64,000 nt of DNA from Porphyromonadaceae bacterium (GCA_007280905.1 QYQM01000061.1:1-64000); one strand, 5' to 3'. Positions 1 to 10,819 are shown, counted from the stretch's first letter. Notes: generated from the sequence alone by a model not told the origin. Made by a program: numbers and translations.

Positions 1-8
1 ATTAAATA

Positions 9-43
9 CCCTGCCCCCTCCCTGAACCAGGGAGGGGGCAGGG
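9..43. repeat. 16-bp perfect GC-rich inverted repeat (CCCTGCCCCCTCCCTG-aac-CAGGGAGGGGGCAGGG)
   Basis: Arms 9-24 and 28-43 are exact reverse complements; no adjacent T-run, so REP-like rather than a clear terminator. Confidence 0.85.
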
Positions 44-67
44 GGGTGGGTACTTTTAAGGGCAGAT

Positions 68-671
68 TTACAACCCCTTCTCATATATCCGATACCGCCT
101 CAACGGCTTGGCATCCAACTTCACAATGGCGTTGTTCATCACATCATTATCTTCAAGCACATAATTGATTTCCATCCACAAATCCTTCGAGAAAAGTGAG
201 TCATACAGAGCCCTGTAAATCAGGCTGTCGATCCCTTTTCCATGGTATTCCGGGATCACCGCCAGGGCAAATACGCGATAGTATCGAAGTTTGGGCAATC
301 CAATCAGCAGTTTGAGCCAACCAAAGAGTAAAAGCCTTCCGTTCAGGTTTTTAAGTATGATATTTACATCCGGAAGTGCAATGATAAAGCCGATCGGCCG
401 CCCTTGCGAACAAGCCGATGGGCTCCTTCCAGAAATCGACCGCCAACGTGTCAATAAAAGCTGCGATCCGCCCGATAATCCTGTCGCCGTCTTCAAGCAG
501 GAACAATTGATATACCGTATGATCCAGCGTAGGATTCTTGACCCGGTTGAACTGGCCTTTCAACTCCATACGAAGGGGCGGAACCCACATCGGATCATTT
601 TTATAAAGGGAGTAGGGGAGATTGATGAATTTATTGAGGTCGGAGAGGGTGAGAACGGGACGGATGTTCAT
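68..671 (-). pseudogene. GNAT-like acyltransferase family gene, internally deleted and frameshifted
   Basis: N-terminal part (MNIRPVLTLSDLNKFINLPYSLYKNDPMWVPPLRMELKGQF...GRIAAFID) and C-terminal part (RPIGFIIALPDVN...VFALAVIPEYHGKGIDSLIYRALYD) lie in different frames with the middle missing. Confidence 0.65.
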
Positions 672-1821
672 AGTTATCAATTGTATTGTCATTAATATCA
701 ATATGTTTTATTAATTCCACTAATGTTGAATTTTTGTTTATATCCTTATTGATTTCCAGTAAATAGGTTGCTTCAATCCCAAGAAACAGCACATTATCAT
801 TAAATGCTAACACCTGGAATTCACTGGAAAATTTATAAACTGATGACTGAGTATTAAGGTCATCAAATATCGAATTGCCAAATTTAACATTTCCGGATTT
901 TTTACAATATATTGCTATCCACCTGGCTCGTTGATAATAGATTGTCGCAATAATAAATTTATCAGATTCGGCTACCAGGTGCGCGATATAAGCAAAATTG
1001 TTTTTTTTCAATTCCTGGTTAAGAGCAATAACATCATGAAAATCTGTTTCCAGAATATCCTTCCTAATGTTGTGCTCAAGAAAGTCGAAATGGTATGCAA
1101 TTTCAAATCCGGTTCCGGAGATATGATAAACATTATTTATAAGAGATGCTCCAAAAGAAATGGTACCATTGAAGTTTGAGAAACCATTTATATCTCCCCA
1201 GGCATAATCCTTAAAGTCGAATAATATTTGATTTTCTAACAGATCCGCGGTGTATAAGGCAATCGCCCATTTTCCGTTCGGACGCATAATGTCTATATAG
1301 TATCCCTTTTCTGTTTTAATAAAGGAATTAATATAGTCGTTAATTTTGTGCTCATTTATAAAGTTTCCGCTACCGTCGTATTGTATAATTTTCTTCAAGC
1401 CCCTTGAATAAACTTCAATACAGGAGTCCTCAGAATTAACATAAAAATCTGTCGCCATGACATATTCTCCAGGTCCTTCTCCGATTTTGTCAATCGTGAG
1501 CACATGATCCCCCGCAGATCTGTCAAATGCGATTATTTTCTCCTGGCTATAACCGGATAAAAAGTAATATCTGTTGTTGGAGACTCTCGTTTTTTGAATC
1601 TGACCAAATAAGGATGTGGAGTTTGTTTCTAAGGGGGTGTAGGTAACCTGCGAGCATAGCTTTGATAAAGCGATAGTTCCCTGATATTTGCTGGTTTCTA
1701 TTATGATTCTGTTATCTGAAATGTTTTTTTTCGTACAACCCGAAAATAAAATAGCACAAATAACAAATGAGAAAAATTTTAAACTTTTCACAACACCTGA
1801 ATCTGTAATTTCAAAATTCAA
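631..1821 (-). CDS. 6-bladed beta-propeller lipoprotein (BF2992/DUF4934-like)
   Basis: 396 aa ORF, lipobox FSGC, motif IDKIGEGPGEYVMATDF typical of the family; C-terminus overlaps the GNAT pseudogene. Confidence 0.7.
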   Translation of the reverse strand: MNFEITDSGVVKSLKFFSFVICAILFSGCTKKNISDNRIIIETSKYQGTIALSKLCSQVTYTPLETNSTSLFGQIQKTRVSNNRYYFLSGYSQEKIIAFDRSAGDHVLTIDKIGEGPGEYVMATDFYVNSEDSCIEVYSRGLKKIIQYDGSGNFINEHKINDYINSFIKTEKGYYIDIMRPNGKWAIALYTADLLENQILFDFKDYAWGDINGFSNFNGTISFGASLINNVYHISGTGFEIAYHFDFLEHNIRKDILETDFHDVIALNQELKKNNFAYIAHLVAESDKFIIATIYYQRARWIAIYCKKSGNVKFGNSIFDDLNTQSSVYKFSSEFQVLAFNDNVLFLGIEATYLLEINKDINKNSTLVELIKHIDINDNTIDNYEHPSRSHPLRPQ

Positions 1822-1852
1822 AACTCTCCATTCGAATCTATAAATTCCACCT

Positions 1853-3196
1853 TTAAAAAGCCCATGGCCTCCTATGCTCTCTTGTGAAAAGCTTCATCGC
1901 TTCCGGATCGCCCGGAATGTTGCCGGCTGCCGGATCCCAGGTAACCTTCCGGCCGGTACGGATTGAAATATTACCCAGATGACTGATCGTATCTGAAAGG
2001 ATTGCTTCATCGAGCGGACATAATTCGGGTTTATTTCCTTTGATGGTATCGGTAAAGATTTTAACCAGCTGTGCGCCCTCGCCTCTGATCCAGCCATCGG
2101 CATTGGTGTCCTTGTTCAAAGCTTTGTGGATCTCCGGGTTGTCGGAACTGGCAGTGGACCTGCCCAGAGATATCCAACCTTTTGTGCCAAAGAAAGTAGT
2201 TCCGTTGTTGTCCCATTTGGGACGATACTTCATTACCAGCGGTTCAGCAATCTCATCGCTCATGAAATGTAATTTCAAACCATTGGCATATTCATAATTC
2301 ACGTCCCACGAATTGATCGTGTTCCAGATTCCCCCGGGAGCCCAGAAACCACCTGTGCCTTCGCAAGTATAGTTGCCGGTCATCTGATCTTTGATGCCAA
2401 ACGCCATAATATCCAGCGGATGAGCCCCCCATCCTGCAATAAAGCCCAGACTGTAATCGTAAATGAAATAGGAACTCTGCATATCAACCCGGGCCGGACA
2501 GTAAGGGTGAAAAGGGGCCGGACCGACAAACCGGTCGTAATCCAGTCCGGGAGGGACGGGCTCTTCAATGCATACCGGTGATTGAACCGGATTTACCCTC
2601 GGGCACCAAACGTCGACCCGCTCAACTTTGCCGATATCACCATGTTTGATCATTTCAACCGCCTGCTGCATAAACAGGTACGACCGCTGCTGAGTGCCGT
2701 AATTGAAAAGGACCTTGTTCTGCTTGCACTCTTTGGTGAGCCTTACAAAGTCGGGGTGACTTAATCCCAGAGGCTTGGCCACATGCAGATGCTTCCCGGC
2801 CTGCGCAGCCATTATAGCCAGTGGTATATGCCAATGATCAGGCGTTGTAATCGCCAATGCATCAATATCTTTTCGCTCCAGGATCCGTTCGATCTCATTG
2901 TATGCCTTCAGATCAGCCTGGATGTTTTTCTCCTGATAAGTCTTCTGCGCCAATCCCAGGGCATTTTCCCTCCGGGATTTAAACACATCACAAAAGGCTA
3001 CCGACCGGATCTGATCCGGCCACCGGAGAAAGTAAGAGGTCAATTCATCGGTACCCCGGCCACCCAAACCGACATGGCCGAAATTGATGCGGTCGTTGGC
3101 TCCCTTAACAGTAGAGCAACTGGTGAGGATCATCGGAGAAGTCGCTGCTGCAGCGGCGCCGATGGCTGTGGTTTTGAGGAAGGTTCTGCGTTTCAT
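1853..3196 (-). CDS. Gfo/Idh/MocA family oxidoreductase with Tat-type signal
   Basis: MKRRTFLKTTAIGAAAAATSP signal; NFGHVGLGGRGTDEL Rossmann motif; AKPLGLSHPDF. Confidence 0.9.
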   Translation of the reverse strand: MKRRTFLKTTAIGAAAAATSPMILTSCSTVKGANDRINFGHVGLGGRGTDELTSYFLRWPDQIRSVAFCDVFKSRRENALGLAQKTYQEKNIQADLKAYNEIERILERKDIDALAITTPDHWHIPLAIMAAQAGKHLHVAKPLGLSHPDFVRLTKECKQNKVLFNYGTQQRSYLFMQQAVEMIKHGDIGKVERVDVWCPRVNPVQSPVCIEEPVPPGLDYDRFVGPAPFHPYCPARVDMQSSYFIYDYSLGFIAGWGAHPLDIMAFGIKDQMTGNYTCEGTGGFWAPGGIWNTINSWDVNYEYANGLKLHFMSDEIAEPLVMKYRPKWDNNGTTFFGTKGWISLGRSTASSDNPEIHKALNKDTNADGWIRGEGAQLVKIFTDTIKGNKPELCPLDEAILSDTISHLGNISIRTGRKVTWDPAAGNIPGDPEAMKLFTREHRRPWAF

Positions 3197-3331
3197 GGGT
3201 TATCGGTTATCAGTTGTCGGTTGTCGGTTGTGATTGTTGTGGTAGTTGTGATTGTTGTGGTAGTTGTGATTGTTGTGGTAGTTGTGATTGTTGTGTTTGT
3301 GCACGATCATAACCATCACAACCATCACAAC
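3195..3331. repeat. Heptamer (GGTTRTC) tract followed by 18-bp tandem repeat TTGTGATTGTTGTGGTAG (about 3.5 copies) and a short inverted copy
   Basis: Read directly from 3195-3331. Confidence 0.9.
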
Positions 3332-3337
3332 TTCTTA

Positions 3338-4903
3338 TTACAATTTATCAATCTCATATTTAGTTAGCGGCTTGGCCGGCAAGTAAATCCGGTATTTCAA
3401 ATGTAGCACTTCTCCTTGTTTTAGTTTCATAGGCTCCTTGTAGAGGATGGCCGGACTGAAATAGTACATCGGGGTGGCGGGGTCATTGATGCAGTACCAG
3501 GGCGATGGATAACGCGGATTATCAGGATGATCGAAAATGATGACCTGTTCACGAAGTCCCTGTCCATTGTCAAATTCACAGGCTACCCACCGGATTCGGT
3601 CGCCATAAGCTACAGTTTCCTTCGATTCTGAGAAGTACCGGATATCCCGAAAATCCGTATTCAGCCGGATCGACATACCCGAATATCCGCCCCAGGATTG
3701 CCCGTCAGGCTCTCCCGGAATCGGGGTGCGATCCAGTAGCAGGTCCTTTAATGCGGTGAAGGTGAGGTCGTAATCAATCCAATAGCTCTTATCGGCCTTC
3801 GGTGCTGAAATGGTGATTCGCTGAACCTCCTTCATCACAGAGCTATCTTTTTTGTCCCAGGGATGGTAAATGATGTTTAAATGGATATGATAATCGCCCT
3901 GTTTGGACGAATCCACCTGAACGGATTGGATCTCTGTCATTCCCTCACTGACGTGTTTGGTGGGATCCCCGGTATATTCCCAGTAATTCAATCCATCGAT
4001 GAACTTCCATGAGAACCAGAGTCCCATGTGCCAGAGGTGATCCTGTGGCGATTCTGCGGTCAGCACTGTCCCATTTGGCGAGATCAGGGGATGGAAATGG
4101 GGCTTGCGGTCGGGACGGAAAATGTAGGTGCCAAATGTACCGGTAACCGATATTTCTATACCGCTTGTCCAGGTAGCTGCCCGAATGAGCAATTGCTGCA
4201 GATCCGGGTTGGATAGCACTTTCTCGTCATGACCCAGGATCGTGTAAAAGCTGCGGCCTTTCCCGTAATGATTGATCAGGATAGCCGGGTGTTTTGCTGC
4301 TTCAAGAGTACCGTCCGAACCTTTTTTTTGTGCCCAGCCCAGCGATGTTGCGGAAGGACAGATATCTGTATTCTCCCAGATTTCATCAGTAATTGTGAAA
4401 TCTTTCAACCCTTCCGTGATGGGATGTTTGGTATTCGAGAAATGCACCATTGCCTCGCCGATGCTTCCGTGTGCAGTATTCTTGCCCCATCTTCCGATCG
4501 CGATGGAATGATAGTCCTGCCATCCGTAAAACGAAGATCCGCCGGCATGCAGGAACAGGGCTCCGCCGCCCTCCTTTATAAATTGGGTAAAAGCCTGCTC
4601 TTTCGTTTGATCCCAGCGGGTGGAGGTATCCGGCCAGGTGTTCCAGTTGCTGACAACCAGTCTGAATTTCTGGTAATCAGCGTATTTTAAAGTATCCGGC
4701 CGGTTTGTGATGGCCACCGTAAACAATCCGGATTCCCCGAACATCTTCTTCAGAACGGGTGTCGTTTTTTGCCAGTTGTGGTTGTTTTGTCCCGACAGGA
4801 TCAGCATCGGAACGTACTCCTGTGCTTTTATTTCCAACGAAATCAGTAATCCTGATATCAGAATTGTGGTTAATCGGAGGAGGACAACTGCTATATTTCC
4901 CAT
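3338..4903 (-). CDS. ThuA-like domain plus PmoA/DUF6807-like protein
   Basis: ThuA-like N-terminus (LILSGQNNHNWQKTTPVLKKMF... GGGALFLHAGGSS) and DUF6807-like C-terminus (FRPDRKPHFHPLISPNGTVLTAESPQDHLWHMGLWFSW); signal-peptide start at 4903. Confidence 0.8.
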   Translation of the reverse strand: MGNIAVVLLRLTTILISGLLISLEIKAQEYVPMLILSGQNNHNWQKTTPVLKKMFGESGLFTVAITNRPDTLKYADYQKFRLVVSNWNTWPDTSTRWDQTKEQAFTQFIKEGGGALFLHAGGSSFYGWQDYHSIAIGRWGKNTAHGSIGEAMVHFSNTKHPITEGLKDFTITDEIWENTDICPSATSLGWAQKKGSDGTLEAAKHPAILINHYGKGRSFYTILGHDEKVLSNPDLQQLLIRAATWTSGIEISVTGTFGTYIFRPDRKPHFHPLISPNGTVLTAESPQDHLWHMGLWFSWKFIDGLNYWEYTGDPTKHVSEGMTEIQSVQVDSSKQGDYHIHLNIIYHPWDKKDSSVMKEVQRITISAPKADKSYWIDYDLTFTALKDLLLDRTPIPGEPDGQSWGGYSGMSIRLNTDFRDIRYFSESKETVAYGDRIRWVACEFDNGQGLREQVIIFDHPDNPRYPSPWYCINDPATPMYYFSPAILYKEPMKLKQGEVLHLKYRIYLPAKPLTKYEIDKL

Positions 4904-4919
4904 TTTAGTTACCCGATCC

Positions 4920-6206
4920 TTAACCGGCAAACTCCAGCATTGCTTTGATAAACTGATCGAGTTCTGCGATCGTGGTATACACGCTCGGGGTGACCCGGAT
5001 TCCACTGACTTTTTCCCAGTTAATCGGGGTAGTCAGGATTTTATATTTTGTCATCAGGTACGACTGGAGCTCTTCGGGTTTTTTCCCATCGATGCTGAAA
5101 TTCCCCAATCCACAGGAATATTCAGGTTTCTGAGAAATGTTCAGTGTAACCTTTGGATGGGTCTTGATTGCATTCACCCAGTAATCTTTCAGATAGCGAA
5201 GACGGTGTTCCTTACGGGCCGGACCAATCATGTTGTAAAAATCGATGGCGGTGCTGATGGCCAGTTCAACGGCAAAGGGCCGCGTTCCGATGTTTTCAAA
5301 TTTCCGGATATCGGTGCTTTTAGGATCGGGAGCTGCCATCAGCGGCCATATCTTACCGATTTTATCAGCTTTTACATACAGAAAACCGGTCCCGAACGGG
5401 GCGAACAGCCATTTGTGAAGGCTGGTACCAAAATAATCGCACTCTAGGTCAGGAACTTTGAAAACCAGGTGGGCGAAAGAATGAGCCCCATCAACCATAA
5501 CCTCAACATTGCGGTCGTGAGCAGCCTGTGAAATTTTTTTAATCGGCAGAATCTGTCCGGTCCAGTTGATCACATGGGTTACATTGATCAGTTTCGTCCG
5601 GGAAGTAAATTGATCGGTATATGCTTTAATAATCAGGTCGTCATTTTCAACCGGCATCGGCAGGTCCACCCATTTCAGCACGATCCCGTCGCGCATCTCC
5701 CGTTGTTTCCAGGCATTCATCACGTTCGGGTAATCATATTTGCATAGTACCACCTCATCACCTTTCTCTAAAGGGAATCCGAAAATGATTTGGTCGAGTG
5801 CCTCGGTAGTATTCCTTAGAATGGCAATAGTGTCGGGTAAACATCCCGCGGTTGCCGCCAGTTTGCGGCGCATAGGCTCCCGCTCTTCGCCGAGGATTGT
5901 CCACATGTAATGAGCTGGTCCCTCATTGCTGACGCTTTGGTAATGGGCCACTTTGTCCTGCACAATCTTTGGCTGGGGACTTACCCCGCCGTTGTTGAGG
6001 TTAATCAGGTTCGGCGAAATCGTAAAAGCCTGTCGGATGAATTGCCAGAACTCTTCATCTGTGGCCAATTCTCCAGGTGTGATCGATTCAACCTCGCTTA
6101 ATTTTCGTTCGAATCCGGGCCCTATGGCCGATGCCATTGGTGCCAGTGCCACACCGCCGGCCACTCCCAGTGTCCGGTTGATGAATTCTCTGCGATTGGT
6201 TTTCAT
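4920..6206 (-). CDS. Class V aminotransferase-fold PLP enzyme (isopenicillin-N epimerase-like) with Tat-type signal
   Basis: MKTNRREFINRTLGVAGG signal; NNGGVSPQP, VDGAHSFAHL, GTSLHKWLFAPFGTGFLYV. Confidence 0.85.
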   Translation of the reverse strand: MKTNRREFINRTLGVAGGVALAPMASAIGPGFERKLSEVESITPGELATDEEFWQFIRQAFTISPNLINLNNGGVSPQPKIVQDKVAHYQSVSNEGPAHYMWTILGEEREPMRRKLAATAGCLPDTIAILRNTTEALDQIIFGFPLEKGDEVVLCKYDYPNVMNAWKQREMRDGIVLKWVDLPMPVENDDLIIKAYTDQFTSRTKLINVTHVINWTGQILPIKKISQAAHDRNVEVMVDGAHSFAHLVFKVPDLECDYFGTSLHKWLFAPFGTGFLYVKADKIGKIWPLMAAPDPKSTDIRKFENIGTRPFAVELAISTAIDFYNMIGPARKEHRLRYLKDYWVNAIKTHPKVTLNISQKPEYSCGLGNFSIDGKKPEELQSYLMTKYKILTTPINWEKVSGIRVTPSVYTTIAELDQFIKAMLEFAG

Positions 6207-6333
6207 AGTTATGGGTTGTCAGTTATCGGTTATCGGAAATAAGTCAATCATTTTTGAACTATAAAATTGGTTAAAAAAAACAACTTTAGAAAGGGTCACA
6301 CTGGGCCATTTTCCCTTTACACTTAATCCCAAA

Positions 6334-6450
6334 CCGGTAACCTACAACCATCACCATCACCACAACCACAACCATCACCACAACCACAACCATCATAACC
6401 TGCAACCTGCAACCTGCAACTACCTTATCCCCGATACCCGATACCTGATA
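6334..6450. repeat. Intergenic 18-bp (ACCACAACCACAACCATC) and 7-bp (CCTGCAA / CGATACC) tandem repeats
   Basis: Read directly from the sequence upstream of the ORF at 6481. Confidence 0.85.
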
Positions 6451-6480
6451 TCATCAAGCATAATTTCGTACTTTCAAACC

Positions 6481-7686
6481 ATGAAAAACCTCGCCTCCTT
6501 CCTGATCGCCACCCTGATATTTACCACCCTTCAGGGCCAGAATAACAAGACGAAATCCGCGGTCGAGAATGTAATCATCGTATATAAAACCCATTTTGAT
6601 ATCGGATATTCCTCGACAGTACACGATGTGGTTCATGAATATCACACCGAGATGGTCGACAGGGTACTGGTGGCGATCGGGAAGAACAGCCATCAGTCTA
6701 AGGAAAATCAGTTTGTGTGGACCGTTTCCGGCTGGCCGATGAAGCAGATGCTGTGGGAAGGTCAGGCCCCGGAACGCCGGCAAAAAATCGAGCAGGCAAT
6801 TCGCGACGGCAGCCTGGTGGTGAACATGGAGCATGGATTGCCGCTTATGTTCTGGTGGGAAGGTCCGGATGGCTCACGATTGCTCACACTGTATAACAAT
6901 AGTTACGGCAGCAACCCGTTACCACCCGACAACTGGCCCGAAGCCGGTTGGATCTGCCTGCCGTTCAAAATCGACAATCCCAAATTCCGCCTGGGTCGCC
7001 TGGGTGCCGATATGGATCCGGTTAAAGACTTCAAGGTGGACAACTCCAATTACCATATGTCGTGGATCAATACGGGTGTAGCCATATATGATGGCAACTC
7101 GGGCGCGGGAGTCGGACTTTGCCCGGAAGACTCTCCGGTGGTGAGTCTCGGAGTACCTGGTGAGTACCAGTTCGACAAACGCTATGAACCGTCGAAGTCC
7201 TATATTTATATCAATCTTTACAATAACCATTGGCGCACCAACTTTGCTGCCTGGATAGGTAATGGAGAGCGCATGAGCTCCCGTGTTCGTTTGTGGACCT
7301 ATGATCAATTCAACTCCGAATCCGCACTTTACACTCCGGCCATGGAAACCCGCGTTCCGCTGAAAGTGGGTCGGTCGAGAAGCAACCCAGGTACTCTGCC
7401 CGTTACTCAGTCGGGTATCACCCTCTCGCGCAAAGGAGTAGCACTCACCGCTTTCGGTCCCAATCCCGATGGCCCGGGAACCATCTTGCGCGTATGGGAA
7501 CAAGGCGGGATCACCGGAAATGTGGAAATCACGCTGCCCACGGGCTCAAAGTTTACCAGCGCCACACCGGTAAACCTGAGGGGGGAAAAGATCGGGGAGG
7601 CGGTGCGGATAAGAAACGGGAAGTTTTCAGTCAGCCTGAAAACTTATGCACCAGCCAGCTTCATTTTGGGGTTTTCATCCAATTAG
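6481..7686 (+). pseudogene. GH38-like alpha-mannosidase family gene with in-frame internal deletions (401 aa left)
   Basis: HFDIGYSSTVHDVVHEYH N-term and FWWEGPDGSRLL survive, but the stretch equivalent to MQNDVNG in the GH38 at 18623 is absent; C-terminal region retained. Confidence 0.6.
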
Positions 7687-7951
7687 TGATTAGTATATAA
7701 TTATTAAAAGCCGAAACCAATAGTAATCCAATAATATTAATATGGGAGATAAGGTCGTTTTGATGGCTGTCGGTTGTCGGCCCCCCGGAACTCCGTTTAG
7801 CGTCAAGGGGTCCCCGCTTTCGCGTGTATGATATACTCCGAGTGAAATTTAATGACACTTTTGCTGGATTTCGTTGGCAGCAATAAGTGTGGTATCGGAG
7901 AACGGCACACTCACACTCACACCCACACCCTCTTTTTTCCCCCATTTGAAA

Positions 7952-7980
7952 CTTGTCATCCCCGCGGAGGCGGGGATCCC
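7952..7980. repeat. Dispersed palindromic repeat CTTGTCATCCCCGCGGAGGCGGGGATCCC (copy 1)
   Basis: Same motif at 8106, 24335 and 32437. Confidence 0.8.
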
Positions 7981-8105
7981 GTCGCTGACCACGAAATTTA
8001 GCAGGAGTATTTGAATTTAAAGAGCGACCGCAAGGGTCGCCCCTACAATAAAACCTCATCCCCCAATTGGGTGTGGGTGTGGGTGTGAGTGTGGGTGTGA
8101 GTGCA

Positions 8106-8129
8106 CTTGTCATCCCCGCGGAGGTGGGG
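8106..8129. repeat. Dispersed palindromic repeat, partial (copy 2)
   Basis: CTTGTCATCCCCGCGGAGGTGGGG. Confidence 0.75.
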
Positions 8130-8139
8130 CGGCGACGCC

Positions 8140-8165
8140 GTAGAGACGCATATATGCGTCTCTAC
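8140..8165. repeat. 26-bp perfect palindrome GTAGAGACGCATATATGCGTCTCTAC
   Basis: Perfect self-complement; related palindrome at 14461-14488. Confidence 0.85.
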
Positions 8166-8245
8166 AAAACGGAAATCTTCAAAATTCCACTAACTTTCAC
8201 CTTCAAAAACCCTCGTAAATGCTCATTCTTTTCAATTCTTATCAC

Positions 8246-10748
8246 ATGAAAAATCTCACCCTTCTTTTCGCTCTCTCGTTCTTTACGTCAATCCTTTCTT
8301 TTGCTCAAAAACCTTCCGGAAACATTTTTCTATCGCCCAACCCCACTGCAATGGAGCAATATGCGGCTCAGGAACTGCAGCGCTATCTCTATCAGGTGAC
8401 CGGCGAGAAACTGGATATCCAAACCGGAACCGAAAGGTTAAATCCGAAGAGTTTCATTCTCGGGCAGCAATCCACCAATCCGCAGATTAAAAAGCTTATA
8501 GCAGATCAACTTGGCCCGCAGGGATATGTGCTTAGGAAAGTTGATGGCAACATTGTCATTGCCGGATCGGATCCCGAGGGCGTTCTTTATGGCGTATATG
8601 GTTTGCTGGAGGATCATTACGGGGTAGGATTCTACCTGGGAGGGGATGTGTTGCCGGAAACGAGGCAATCGCTTATACCGGAAACGTTGAATGAAACGAA
8701 AACGCCCGCAGTCGCAATCCGCGGCTTTCTGCCCTGGACGAATTATCCCCAATCGGCAACCTCTTATTCTTGGGAGGATTGGAAATTCATCATTGACCAG
8801 ATGGCTAAGATGCGGCTGAACTTTCTGCACATCCATAATTTTAACGGGCAGGCCGGTCACAACGAGATGTTCCACAACTTTTCGGTTAACGGTATTATGT
8901 CGAGGGTATGGATGGCAACGTCGAAATCCGGACATGGCTGGGCCTGCCCCGGCTGGGATGTGAACGAGTATCGTTTTGGTGCATCCGACCTCTTTGGAGA
9001 TTATGATTTTGGTGCGGATTGCGCCCTTCACAACGAAACGCTTACCAACGAACAGGTTTTCCGCAAAGGCGTCAGCCTGTTCCAAAAGGTGATCGGATAC
9101 GCGCACCAGCGTGGGGTTAAGATCGGTTTGGGCCTCGATATCGATCTGATCATGCCCGATTATAAAATGGAGGCCGACGATCCGGAAGTGATTGCTGCCC
9201 AGGTGGATCAGGTGACTGCCAACTACCCGGATCTGGATTATCTTCTCTGTTTCCAGTCGGAGGATATTGCTTCAAAAACCGAGTTGTGGAAAAAGTGGCG
9301 CCGCATTTTCGACGGGATGTATCAGGGTATGAAAGCGCGTTCCCCTAAAACCCGGATAGCCGTGGCAGGATGGGGCATCGATCCAAAGATGTCGTTCATG
9401 AGCAAGGCCGCCTGGAATGATATGAGCAAAACCACGTCCAAAGATATTTATCACGACTATTCGGTTAAGAACTACGGTGCTGCAGCCGCTGATGCCATCA
9501 CGGAGATCATCAACCAGAATGAACCTTTTGCTTCCGGATTTGGCGAATGTCAGGAGACCCCGGCATTTAAACTGACTGGGACCGATGATTACCTGTTGAA
9601 TATCAAAACCTTTACTCTCAATGGCTGGGAGGTTGATGCCGTAAAACCTGCACAACGTAATGGTACTGAGAATGCACCATGCAGTGAGGGCGGTGAATGC
9701 GTCGGATTTATCAAAAAAGGCAACTGGCTGCAGTACAACGGCATGGACTTTGGCAGTAAAACCTACCGGTGGAGTGCATGCGTTGATATTCAAATTCCTC
9801 GAAAAACCTCCGGTATCTGTTCTGCCGGAATTTGAAAAGGCCAAAGCCCAATTGGACATCATCGATAAATACATCCTGACGGCCACACCAACGCAGCGTG
9901 AACGCCTGATGAATCTTCGATGCCGTATCGCTGCTGCAAAAGATCATATCGGGATGAATAACCGGTTCAATGATCCGCAGTGGACTGAACTTCCCGATGT
10001 GATGCAATCATGGGCACGAAACTTTACGCACCGGGTTACCGACATTTCTTCTCTGGGAAATGTGATGAGCAGCCAAAACCGGTTCGTTCAATTGAACTAT
10101 CTGCCAAAGGAACAGGAGGTGCGGCAACCGATGATGATCAATGCCCCGCTACATCCGGTGGTGATTTCCGCACCTGCATCAACCTTTGCCGGACAACCTG
10201 CGCCGGTGACAGTCAGGGTGTTGGATTCCCACACTTACAAAAGTGTATCTGCAACACTTCACTGGCGGCAAGCCGGCGAGCCGAACTGGAAAAGTGCCCC
10301 GATGGCAAGGAGGGTGAAAGCTATCTTTACCCTCGATGTTCCTGCGGCAGGGTTGGTGGAATATTACCTCACGATTACAGATGGCAACAGCTCCGTTCGC
10401 TGGCCGGTGACAGCGAACCGGTCAATTATCAACATCGGAAAAGCCCCTGTCGTTCCTCAAGCCAAACCCTTATCTGTTAAAATTGATAATCAAACAATTA
10501 GCTGGAAAGCCACTACTGGTGCTTTCTGGTACCGGATCTACCGGAGTAATAAACCGGATTTCAAGCCCGGTCCGGAAAACTTCGTTACCTATGTCCCGGC
10601 CAGCATGCTTTCATTCATCGACGGTGCCCCCGGCTTCGATGGTAAGCCCTTATCAGGCAATCAGTTCTATCGGATAACCGCTGTTGATAAAGCCGGGAAC
10701 GAGAGTGTTGCGAGCGAGTCTGTGAATATCGCTGCACGCATGCATTGA
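8246..10748 (+). pseudogene. GH67/GH20-like glycosidase gene with CBM6-like fragment, frameshifted
   Basis: ORFs 8219-9835 and 9660-10748 lie in different frames; EQYAAQELQRYLYQVTGEKL N-domain, GECVGFIKKGNWLQYNGMDFG CBM6-like motif, then C-terminal part in another frame. Confidence 0.6.
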
Positions 10749-10819
10749 CCTGGTCGTGCCACGGTATAGGTAATGGGTCTCAGTAATCTTAATAATCTCT
10801 TAACTAAATTCTTATTGTT

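Noticed and set aside
2783-3367. ORF (194 aa, plus strand) with a long V/I-rich tail and HNHHNHH
   Set aside because: Antisense to the Gfo/Idh gene; the tail is the translation of the intergenic 18-bp repeat
7661-8249. ORFs 7661-8113 (minus) and 8067-8249 (plus) in the repeat cluster
   Set aside because: Composed mainly of translated repeats (TPTLTPTPTP, GVGVGVSVGVS); no coding signal
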